Part shown: positions 15,955 to 22,641 of the stretch, in pieces | How the letters are laid out: the number at the start of each line of letters is the position of its first letter | How positions within the stretch are numbered: position 1 is the stretch's first letter | Assembly: GCA_035499735.1 (NCBI GenBank) | Contig: DATJYC010000033.1 | Span: forward strand, 79,095-143,094 | Source of the DNA: VBDM01 sp035499735 | Lineage (GTDB): Bacteria; Pseudomonadota; Gammaproteobacteria; Burkholderiales; SG8-39 | Direction of reading: 5' to 3' | DNA length: 64,000 nucleotides | Translations under genes and position numbers: made by a program | The notes under the pieces: model-generated | Databases searched by the model: none | The model's input: the letters and a program-made list of their open reading frames with translations, nothing else | What the model was told of the DNA's origin: nothing

Positions 15955-16569
15955 ATGGACGACACCCGCTGGGTCAGCATCCACCCGCTGGTCGTGCGCA
16001 TCACGCACTGGATCAACGCCCTCGCCATCCTCTTGATGGTGACGAGCGGCTGGCGCATCTACAACGCTTCCCCCCTTTTTCCGTTCCGATTCCCGAACGA
16101 GATCACCCTCGGCGGCTGGCTCGCGGGCGCGCTGCAGTGGCACTTCGCGGCGATGTGGGTGCTGGTGCTGAACGGCCTGGTCTACGTGATCTACGGGATC
16201 GTTTCCGGGCATTTCCGCCGGAAGCTCTTTCCTCTTACCCCGGGCGCGATACTCCAGGACATGCGGGACGCCTTCCGCGGCAAGCTCGCGCACGAGGACC
16301 TCTCAATGTACAACGCGGCGCAGCGCGCGGCCTACCTCGCGATCATCCTGTGCCTAGTGGCGCTCGTGCTCTCGGGCCTAGTGATCTGGAAGCCGGTGCA
16401 GTTCTACGAGATCGGCGTGCTCATCGGCGACTACGAGGGCGCCCGCATCGTGCATTTCTGCGCGATGGCGCTGATGGCGTTCATCGTCCTCGTCCACATC
16501 GTCATGGTGATCCTGGTGCCGCGCACCTTCCCCACCATGATCAGCGGCCGCGCCAGGAGGGCCACATGA
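15955..16569 (+). CDS. Membrane cytochrome b (cytochrome b/b6, NiFe-hydrogenase-type)
   Basis: A 204-residue inner-membrane di-haem b subunit with four predicted helices. Candidate haem-ligating histidines are in HPLVVRITHWINALAILL (helix 1), LQWHFAAMWVLVLNG (helix 2), RIVHFCAMALMAFIV and VLVHIVMVILV (helix 4). It passes electrons between the quinone pool and a periplasmic partner. The ATG at 15955 has a clear AGAGGAG ribosome-binding site; the 14 residues upstream in frame are not needed. The stop overlaps the next start as ATGA, so it is translationally coupled to the molybdopterin enzyme, its obvious redox partner. Confidence 0.9.
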   Translation: MDDTRWVSIHPLVVRITHWINALAILLMVTSGWRIYNASPLFPFRFPNEITLGGWLAGALQWHFAAMWVLVLNGLVYVIYGIVSGHFRRKLFPLTPGAILQDMRDAFRGKLAHEDLSMYNAAQRAAYLAIILCLVALVLSGLVIWKPVQFYEIGVLIGDYEGARIVHFCAMALMAFIVLVHIVMVILVPRTFPTMISGRARRAT

Positions 16570-17324
16570 AGAGACGAACCATGGAAACGAGCCTCGCGGC
16601 CCAGTCGCCCGGTCTCGTGCGCTCGGTCGAGCGGCGGCTGTTCCTCAGGCAAGGGTTGTCGCTCGGGGCGCTCGCCATGCTCTCGGGGTGCAACCTGACC
16701 GACGACGAGGGCGTGCAGAAGGTCCTGACCGCGATGTCGCGCTGGAACGACGGCGCGCAGGGGCTGATCTTCAGGCCGGCTCGCCTCGCTCCCGAATTCC
16801 CCGAGAGCGCGATCACCAAGCCCTTCCCGTTCAACGCGTTCTACACGGAAGACGAGATCACCTACGTCGACGGCAACACCTACAAGCTCGAGCTGGCGGG
16901 CTTGATACGCGACAAGAAGCCCTGGACCCTGCCGGAGCTCTACGCGCTGCCCCAGACCTCGCAGATCACGCGCCACATCTGCGTCGAGGGCTGGAGCGCG
17001 ATCGGCAAGTGGAGCGGCGTGCGCTTCTCGGACTTCCTCGCGAGGATCGGCGCAGACACCACCGCGAAGTACATCGGCTTCGACTGCGCCGACGACTACT
17101 CGACCAGCATCGACATGGCGACCGCGCTGCACCCGCAGACGCTCCTGACGTTCCGCTTCGCCGACGAGATCCTGCCACCCAAGTACGGCTTCCCGATGAA
17201 GCTGCGGATTCCCACCAAGCTCGGGTTCAAGAACCCCAAGCACATCGCCGCGATCGAGGTGACGAACGAGTATCCCGGCGGTTACTGGGAAGACCAGGGG
17301 TACAACTGGTTCAGCGGGTCCTAG
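16566..17324 (+). CDS. Periplasmic molybdopterin oxidoreductase (sulfite-oxidase fold), Tat lipoprotein
   Basis: A 252-residue enzyme of the sulfite oxidase/YedY superfamily. A twin-arginine signal (VERRLFLRQGLSLGALA) ends in the lipobox LSGC, so it is probably exported folded and lipidated. RHICVEGWSAIGKWSGVRF near residue 138 holds the cysteine that ligates molybdenum; DDYSTSIDMATAL and PPKYGFPMKLRIPTKLGFK build the cofactor pocket. Relatives oxidise sulfite or reduce S- or N-oxides. With the coupled four-helix cytochrome b upstream, it resembles MsrPQ (YedYZ) in logic, but the cytochrome belongs to a different family. Direction and substrate are unknown. Confidence 0.9.
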   Translation: MKRRTMETSLAAQSPGLVRSVERRLFLRQGLSLGALAMLSGCNLTDDEGVQKVLTAMSRWNDGAQGLIFRPARLAPEFPESAITKPFPFNAFYTEDEITYVDGNTYKLELAGLIRDKKPWTLPELYALPQTSQITRHICVEGWSAIGKWSGVRFSDFLARIGADTTAKYIGFDCADDYSTSIDMATALHPQTLLTFRFADEILPPKYGFPMKLRIPTKLGFKNPKHIAAIEVTNEYPGGYWEDQGYNWFSGS

Positions 17325-17590
17325 CCGGCGGCGGCCCGAAGAATATCTCCCGAACCTTGTCCGGTCCGATCACGCGGACAAGCTCCCGCATCGTGCAGTA
17401 AATCAGGATCAGCACCAGCAGGAAGATCTGGATGGCCCAGAAATGGGGCCACACCAGCTCCGCGACCAATCCTCTGATTGGCCTCGAGGAAGCCGCCCGA
17501 TTCGCGCCAGAAATCGACAAGGCGCTCCAGGTAGTGAACGAACGCGGCGATCACGACGTAGATCCCGGTTCTGCGGAAAGCAGCCAGTAT
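17311..17590 (-). pseudogene. Small membrane protein gene broken by a frameshift
   Basis: Two minus-strand frames join into one plausible protein of about 90 residues. The upstream frame reads AAFRRTGIYVVIAAFVHYLE then LVDFWRESGGFLEANQR; the downstream frame continues LVAELVWPHFWAIQIFLLVL, then YCTMRELVRVIGPDKVR and IFFGPPP. Both parts have GC-rich third positions and each contains one hydrophobic helix. The frame change lies at about base 17470, where one extra base between AGG and TTG codons accounts for the shift. No ATG, GTG or TTG start is evident at the upstream end, so the gene may be decayed rather than misread. It lies antisense between the molybdoenzyme and cytochrome c genes and overlaps the former by 14 bases. 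Confidence 0.6.
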
Positions 17591-17593
17591 AAT
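17588..17593 (+). promoter_or_regulatory. Perfect -10 (TATAAT) six bases before the di-haem cytochrome start
   Basis: TATAAT ends six bases before ATG 17600, so transcription should begin at or within a base or two of the start codon. No good -35 is seen. A leaderless mRNA is inferred. Confidence 0.45.
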
Positions 17594-17599
17594 TTCCCG

Positions 17600-18253
17600 A
17601 TGCGCAGCGTGATCGTCGTCCTGCTCTTCGCGGGATCCGCCTTCGCTCAGGATTCCTCGCAGCTCATCGCCCAAGCGAAGAAACGCTGGAGCGAAAGCCC
17701 GCACGGGCCGATGCTCGAGCGAATTCTTCCGCCCACGTTCGAGCTGCGACGAATGCCCGATCCCGGGTCGCGCGGCGCGCGCCTGCTCGTGCAGTACTGC
17801 GTCCAGTGCCACAACCTGCCCAACCCGGCGATGCACCACGCCGCGAAGTGGCCGCCGATTTTCGAGCGCATGGTGGTGCGCATGCGCGGCAAGGGGAACA
17901 TGGGCGAGCTGATGCACGAGATGATGGCGGGCGTGCAGGCGCCGAGCGAGGAGGAGGCCGGCGTCCTTCTCGCGTATCTGCAGCGGAACGCCCAGAAGCC
18001 GATCGATCCCCGGAAGTATCCGGAGATCTTCGCGCCCGAGGGCCAGGCGTTCAAGCTCGCGTGCGAGCAGTGCCACGTGCTGCCCGACCCGATGCGGCAC
18101 ACCGCCGCCGAATGGCCGGCGGTGGTCGCGCGCATGGAGAAGAACATGGAGTGGATGAACCGCGTCGTCGGCAACCGGCATCCGCCCGACGAGCCGCAGC
18201 TCCGCGTCGATGAGATCAACGCGTTCCTGGTGAAGCGGGCGCGGAAGGAGTGA
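17600..18253 (+). CDS. Periplasmic di-haem cytochrome c
   Basis: A 217-residue secreted protein with a Sec signal (MRSVIVVLLFAGSAFA, cleavage near residue 16) and two haem c sites, YCVQCHNLP near residue 72 and ACEQCHVLP near residue 155, each in a similar roughly 85-residue half, so it looks like an internal duplication. Methionine ligands are plausible in the Met-rich stretches MVVRMRGKGNMGELMHEMM and MEKNMEWMNR. It should shuttle electrons in the periplasm, and its place just after the cytochrome b/molybdoenzyme pair suggests it belongs to the same chain. The start has no Shine-Dalgarno sequence but a TATAAT six bases upstream. The 3' end overlaps the convergent GST gene by 38 bases. Confidence 0.9.
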   Translation: MRSVIVVLLFAGSAFAQDSSQLIAQAKKRWSESPHGPMLERILPPTFELRRMPDPGSRGARLLVQYCVQCHNLPNPAMHHAAKWPPIFERMVVRMRGKGNMGELMHEMMAGVQAPSEEEAGVLLAYLQRNAQKPIDPRKYPEIFAPEGQAFKLACEQCHVLPDPMRHTAAEWPAVVARMEKNMEWMNRVVGNRHPPDEPQLRVDEINAFLVKRARKE

Positions 18254-18872
18254 CGGGCGCCGGCACCGCCATGCCGCGCTGCACCGCGGGCCGGGCGCCG
18301 ATCGTGTCGAACCAGCGCTTCACGTTGGGGTAGACGTTCAGGTCGGTCTTGTGCCACTCGTGGCGCGCAACCCAGGGGTAGGTCGCGATGTCTGCGATCG
18401 AGTACTCGTCCGCGAGGTACTTGGCCTCGCCGAGCCGCTTGTTCAGCACGCCGTAGATCCGGTCCTTCTCCTTGACGTAGCGCTCGATCGCGTAGGGAAC
18501 CTGCTCTTTCGCGTTGCGCACGAAGTGGTGCACCTGGCCGAACATCGGCCCAACGTGGCCCATCTGGAACATCAGCCATTGCAGCGCGAGGTACTTGCCG
18601 CGGTCGTCCTTTGGCAGGAGCTTCCCGGTCTTCGCCGAGAGGTAGATCAGGATCGCGCCGGATTCCATCATGGCGATCGGCTTGCCGTCGGGGCCGTCGG
18701 GGTCGACGATCGACGGAATCTTGGCGTTGGGGTTGACCGCCACGTAGTCGGGCGCGAACTGCTCGCCCGCGCCGATGTTGATCCGGTGGACGTTGTAGGC
18801 CAGGCCGCATTCCTCGAGCATCACCGAGACCTTGCGGCCGTTCGGCGTGCCCCAGGTGTACAACTCGATCAT
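18216..18872 (-). CDS. Glutathione S-transferase (YfcG/Ure2-like)
   Basis: A 218-residue GST. The thioredoxin-fold half begins IELYTWGTPNGRKVSVMLEE, with the TPNGRK motif typical of YfcG/YghU-type disulfide-bond oxidoreductases, and has NPNAKIPSIVDPDG and MMESGAILIYLS for glutathione binding. The helical half includes YLADEYSIADIATYPWV with the N-capping motif. Such proteins reduce small disulfides using glutathione. It has an AGGAGAG ribosome-binding site. It converges with the di-haem cytochrome and diverges from the DUF2905 gene. Confidence 0.92.
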   Translation of the reverse strand: MIELYTWGTPNGRKVSVMLEECGLAYNVHRINIGAGEQFAPDYVAVNPNAKIPSIVDPDGPDGKPIAMMESGAILIYLSAKTGKLLPKDDRGKYLALQWLMFQMGHVGPMFGQVHHFVRNAKEQVPYAIERYVKEKDRIYGVLNKRLGEAKYLADEYSIADIATYPWVARHEWHKTDLNVYPNVKRWFDTIGARPAVQRGMAVPAPVTPSAPASPGTR

Positions 18873-18885
18873 CGTTCTCTCCTGT

Positions 18886-18891
18886 TAAAGT
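18886..18891 (+). promoter_or_regulatory. -10-like TAAAGT five bases before the DUF2905 gene
   Basis: TAAAGT ends five bases before ATG 18897. No convincing -35 or ribosome-binding site is seen, so a leaderless start is inferred. Confidence 0.3.
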
Positions 18892-18896
18892 AGGCC

Positions 18897-19091
18897 ATGC
18901 TGAAGTGGGTTCTCGTGCTCGTGATCGCGCTCGTCGTCCTGACGGCGCTCGCGCCCTGGCTGTCGCGGTACGGCTTGGGCCGCCTTCCGGGCGATCTCAC
19001 GCTGCGCTACCGGGGCCGGCTCTACTATCTGCCTTTCACCAGCACCATCCTGCTGTCGCTCGCCCTCACCCTGATCACCCGGTTCTTCTGA
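18897..19091 (+). CDS. DUF2905 small membrane protein
   Basis: A 64-residue inner-membrane protein with two hydrophobic helices flanking a short basic loop: WVLVLVIALVVLTALAPWL, then RLPGDLTLRYRGRLYYLPF (the family hallmark), then a C-terminal helix TSTILLSLALTLITRFF. DUF2905 proteins are widespread in proteobacteria and have no assigned function. The last 67 bases overlap the convergent C13 peptidase gene, an unusually long antisense overlap for two genes that both look intact. Confidence 0.85.
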   Translation: MLKWVLVLVIALVVLTALAPWLSRYGLGRLPGDLTLRYRGRLYYLPFTSTILLSLALTLITRFF

Positions 19092-20470
19092 GGATCGGGC
19101 GCGAACCCGGAGGCGAGGCGCTTCTCGAGCGCGGCGAGCTTCTGCCGGATCGCGCTGCCCATCGCGATCTGCGGATTGGACGGCTCGTAGCCTTCGGCTT
19201 TCTCGCGGACCGCCACGGTCTTCTTCGCCGCCTCGAACGCATCCGAGAAGGAGAAGGTCTCGCGCAGGGCCTCGTCGTAGAGCGCTTCGCTGAACCAGGT
19301 GTAGTCGCTGTCGTAGCGGCAGCCGAAGGACGGATGGGTGGCGTCGGAGGCGGTGATCACCAGGGTGTTCTCGTCGCGGAGCGGCTCGACATAGCCTCCG
19401 GAGTAGCACGCCGAGATCACGATCACCTTCCACTTGATTCCGCTGTCCGCGAGCATGCGCGCGAGCGCGCTCGGCGTGAGCTGGTCGAGCTCGAGGGGCG
19501 GAAGGTCAAAGGCCAGCAAGTAGTCGCTGGTGCCGTGCGTGGCGATGTGCAGGAAGACGATGTCCTCCTCGGTATCGATCGTGCTGCCGAGATAGTCGAG
19601 CGTGTCCTTCAGGTTGCTCACCGTGGCGATCGGCTGCTCGGTGAGCGAATCGGAATTGTTGAGCAGCACGATCGATCTGCCAGCGGTATCGAAGCGCTCA
19701 TCGAGCAGATCCCTGATCGCCTCGACCTCGGCGTAGAACGTGTCCTGGCGGCTGTCCGCCGCGACCCCGACAAAGTAGAGATCCTCGAAGCCGTGCCGCT
19801 CCGGCGCCAGGCCAGCGAGCCGATCGTCGAGCAGCCTGGTCTGGAGATGAAAGACCTCCTCCTGGGTCAGGCTGGGCGCGGTTTCCCCTTCCCCCTCTCC
19901 GGTCGCGACCCAGAGCATCGCGCGCGGCGCCACTTCCATCAGCAAGGCGAGCAGCGCGGCAAGCAGCGCCAGCGCGAGCGCCGAGCGCGCGCCGCGCCAT
20001 CCGCTCAGGACGAGCTGGGCGCGAGCGGCGACCGCGAGCGACCAGGCGACGAACAGGAGGTCAGCCGCCGTCGAATAGGTCGGACGCTCTGCGAGCTCGA
20101 GCGCGTAGTCCAGGGCGTAGTCGACGACCAAAACCACCGGACCGACCGCGAGCAGCGCCACCGTGAAAGCCAGCGCGAGCCTCGGCTCGCGCAAGAACCT
20201 CGCGGCGAGAATGGACCCCGCAAGCAGTAGCGGGATCCCGGCGAGCGCCGCGGTGAGGGCGCTGAGGTCCACGGTCCCGGGAACCCCCTGCCGCAACATG
20301 CCCAGACCGAGCCATACCACGAGGCCTGTGAGAACCAGCGCCACGCACTGGCCCGCCGAGGTGCGGAAGTCGAACGCGCGCACCGGGAGGAAGAGAGCGA
20401 GGCGGAAGCCGGCGAGAAGGTTTCGCCCCAGGCCGCGACACAGGAGTGCGGCGTCGGATCCGGAAGCCAT
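19025..20470 (-). CDS. Membrane-anchored C13 (legumain-like) cysteine peptidase
   Basis: A 481-residue protein. The first 195 or so residues hold about five hydrophobic helices. The soluble C-terminal half is a caspase-like C13 peptidase domain: catalytic His in DIVFLHIATHGTSDYLL and catalytic Cys in WKVIVISACYSGGYVEPL, both after hydrophobic strands as in legumain and GPI8. SDATHPSFGCRYDSDYTW and FSFSDAFEAAKK follow. C13 enzymes cut after Asn or Asp or act as transamidases; the target of bacterial members is unknown. The domain could face either side of the membrane. ATG 20470 lies two bases after the cca stop, so the two are probably co-transcribed; the longer upstream frame overlaps cca and is not coding. 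Confidence 0.88.
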   Translation of the reverse strand: MASGSDAALLCRGLGRNLLAGFRLALFLPVRAFDFRTSAGQCVALVLTGLVVWLGLGMLRQGVPGTVDLSALTAALAGIPLLLAGSILAARFLREPRLALAFTVALLAVGPVVLVVDYALDYALELAERPTYSTAADLLFVAWSLAVAARAQLVLSGWRGARSALALALLAALLALLMEVAPRAMLWVATGEGEGETAPSLTQEEVFHLQTRLLDDRLAGLAPERHGFEDLYFVGVAADSRQDTFYAEVEAIRDLLDERFDTAGRSIVLLNNSDSLTEQPIATVSNLKDTLDYLGSTIDTEEDIVFLHIATHGTSDYLLAFDLPPLELDQLTPSALARMLADSGIKWKVIVISACYSGGYVEPLRDENTLVITASDATHPSFGCRYDSDYTWFSEALYDEALRETFSFSDAFEAAKKTVAVREKAEGYEPSNPQIAMGSAIRQKLAALEKRLASGFAPDPQKNRVIRVRASDSRMVLVKGR

Positions 20471-20472
20471 CG

Positions 20473-21603
20473 CTAGGCCTTCTCGATCGCCGCAACTCGA
20501 GCGCGGCGAATGCGCGCGGCGATGTCGCCTTTCCCGCCCTGCGCCGCGATCGCCGCGGCGTCGATCCGCGACGCGGCGGCGAGCGCACGCCGCAGCGCCG
20601 CGGCCGGCGGATAAGGCACGGGGCCCCACCCGCGCTGGCCGCGCTCGGCGCAGGCGCACACGGCGAGCAGCTCGTCGAAGCGCTCGGCCCGCCGGAAGGC
20701 GTCGCAGCGCTCGAGCAAGGCGAGGAGGTCGGAAGGGCCCAGCGCAGGGGCCTTCCGCAGCATCGCAAAGTGCCGGTGCGCGAGGAGGGCGAGGTCGCGG
20801 CATTCGCCGCTCGCGCGAAGGCGCTCGCACAGCGCGCCAAGCGCCGGCGCCGAAGGCGCGGCGATGCCAAGGAGCGCGAAGCGCGGAGCGAGCGCAAAAC
20901 GCTCGGCGGCGGCGCATTCGAGCGAGCGGACCAGCGCCCGCGCGGCGTCGTTGGCCGGCCGCGCGTCCTCGAACGCGAGCCCGAGCTCGGGGAGGAGCTT
21001 GCCGAGCACGCCCGCCTCGGCAAGCACCGCGAGCATGAGCGCCGGGTTGCCCTCCATCAGCCCGCGGGAGAATTCCTGCCATACCCGCTCGGGCACCAGG
21101 GCGTCGGCTTCACCGCTCGCCACCATGGCCCGCATCAGCGCCATGGTCTCGGGAGCAACGGCGAACCCGAAGCGCGCCGCAAAGCGCGCGACGCGCAGGA
21201 TGCGCACCGGGTCCTCGGCGAACGCCGGGCTCACGTGCCGCAGCAGGCCGCGCTCGAGATCGGCGGCCCCGCCGAACGGATCGACGAGGCGCCCTGCATC
21301 GTCGCGCGCCATGGCGTTGATCGTGAGGTCGCGGCGCTCGAGGTCCTGCTCGAGCGTCACGTCGGGCGCCGCGCGGATCTGGAACCCCTTGTAGCCGCGC
21401 GCAACCTTGCGCTCGGTGCGCGCGAGGGCGTACTCCTCATGCGTCCGTGGATGGAGGAACACCGGGAAGTCCTTGCCTACGGGCTTGTATCCCATGCGCT
21501 CCATTTCTTCCGGGGTCCCGCCGACGACGACGTAGTCGCGGTCCGACACGCTCAGTCCGAGGAGCTCGTCGCGCACGGCCCCACCGACAGCGTAGATCTT
21601 CAC
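20473..21603 (-). CDS. cca: CCA-adding tRNA nucleotidyltransferase lacking a clear HD motif
   Basis: A 376-residue enzyme that adds or repairs the 3' CCA of tRNAs. The catalytic head has IYAVGGAVRDELLG, the metal-binding DxD in SVSDRDYVVVGG, HEEYALARTERK, and RRDLTINAMARD. It is shorter than E. coli Cca (about 410). In the position where the long proteobacterial form carries an HD phosphohydrolase motif (HDLGKG-like), this protein has ALLGIAAPSAPALGALCERL, so the 2'-phosphatase and phosphodiesterase activities of that domain are probably lost. The start is the only reasonable one. It lies between the NDUFA9-like gene and the C13 peptidase gene in one minus-strand run. Confidence 0.94.
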   Translation of the reverse strand: MKIYAVGGAVRDELLGLSVSDRDYVVVGGTPEEMERMGYKPVGKDFPVFLHPRTHEEYALARTERKVARGYKGFQIRAAPDVTLEQDLERRDLTINAMARDDAGRLVDPFGGAADLERGLLRHVSPAFAEDPVRILRVARFAARFGFAVAPETMALMRAMVASGEADALVPERVWQEFSRGLMEGNPALMLAVLAEAGVLGKLLPELGLAFEDARPANDAARALVRSLECAAAERFALAPRFALLGIAAPSAPALGALCERLRASGECRDLALLAHRHFAMLRKAPALGPSDLLALLERCDAFRRAERFDELLAVCACAERGQRGWGPVPYPPAAALRRALAAASRIDAAAIAAQGGKGDIAARIRRARVAAIEKA

Positions 21604-21615
21604 GCCGCACGCCTT

Positions 21616-22566
21616 CTAGCGCCCGGCCTTGTAGCGGAACCAGCTATAGCGCGACCGTGGAGAAGCGCCGCGAAGATAGACAGGCGCAACCGTCTCGAGC
21701 GGCGTGGGCTGGATGGAGAAAGGAAAAGGGCCGTCGCAGACGCTGTCGACCTTCATCGAGTTGAGGTTGTCGCGCGACATGAGCTTTTCGCCGGGCTTGA
21801 ACTCCATCACCCAGCCCTGGAGGAAGGACAGCCGCTCCGAAAGGCCGATCACGGGGCGCGGGTGGCCGCTCGCGGCCCCGGCGTACGCCGCGAGTTCGCG
21901 CAGGGTGTAGACGTGCGGTCCGCCCAAATCGTAGCGCTGACCGATGCTCTCCCGGTCGGCGAGGCTGGCGGCGAAGCAGCGCGCCACGTCCTCGACGTAC
22001 ACCGGCTGGAACCGCGCCTGCGGGCTCGGGAGTAGCAGCAGCGGCAGCCAGCGCTGGAGCCAGGCGAAGGTGTTCAGGAACCGGTCTTCCGGGCCGAAGA
22101 TCACCGAAGGACGGAACGCGGTGACCGCCAGATCGTTCTGCGCCGAGAACACCCAGGCCTCGCCCTCGCCCTTCGAGCGCAGGTACTGGCTCGACCCGTC
22201 GGGGTGCGCGTTCAGGGCGCTCATGTGCAGGAGCCGCAGCACGCGCTTCTTCTTGCAGGCCTCGACGAGCTTCTGCGGCAGCTCGACGTGCGCGCGCGCG
22301 AAATCGGGCCCGTAGGGATCGCCGCGCCGTCCGTGGAGGATGCCGACCAGGTTGATGACGGCGTCGCACCCGGCCATGAGCTTCTCCAGCGTCGCCGGAT
22401 CGTGCACGTCGGCCTGCACGACGTCCACCGTCGGGAGGAGGATCAGGTGCTTCGCGCGCTCGCGCCTGCGGGTCGGCACCACGACGAAATGCCCTTCGTC
22501 GACGAGACGCCGGACGACGTGCCGACCGACGAAGCCGCTGCCGCCGAGAACCAGAATCCGACTCAT
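21616..22566 (-). CDS. NAD(P)-binding protein, complex I NDUFA9-like (extended SDR)
   Basis: A 316-residue atypical SDR. It opens with ILVLGGSGFVGRHVVRRLVD and has DAVINLVGILHGRRG near residue 90, SALNAHPDGSSQYLRSKGEGE (the region of the active-site Tyr/Lys, written here in part) near 145, and FRPSVIFGPEDRFLN near 175. These are hallmarks of the NDUFA9/39-kDa subgroup, which bind NADPH and act as structural or redox-sensing proteins. The bacterial role is not established. It begins 75 bases after the lytic transglycosylase stop and precedes cca by 12 bases. Confidence 0.9.
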   Translation of the reverse strand: MSRILVLGGSGFVGRHVVRRLVDEGHFVVVPTRRRERAKHLILLPTVDVVQADVHDPATLEKLMAGCDAVINLVGILHGRRGDPYGPDFARAHVELPQKLVEACKKKRVLRLLHMSALNAHPDGSSQYLRSKGEGEAWVFSAQNDLAVTAFRPSVIFGPEDRFLNTFAWLQRWLPLLLLPSPQARFQPVYVEDVARCFAASLADRESIGQRYDLGGPHVYTLRELAAYAGAASGHPRPVIGLSERLSFLQGWVMEFKPGEKLMSRDNLNSMKVDSVCDGPFPFSIQPTPLETVAPVYLRGASPRSRYSWFRYKAGR

Positions 22567-22641
22567 GGGTGCCGCGAGGAAGGCGCGCGTGAAAGCGCTA
22601 GTTTAACCGCGAAGCGCCCCTCCGCGGGCGGAACGGAAGAA

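Noticed and set aside
20471..21082. N-terminal extension of the C13 peptidase to 685 residues
   Set aside because: It overlaps cca in another frame and reads as low-complexity Arg/Ala. The natural ATG lies two bases after the cca stop.
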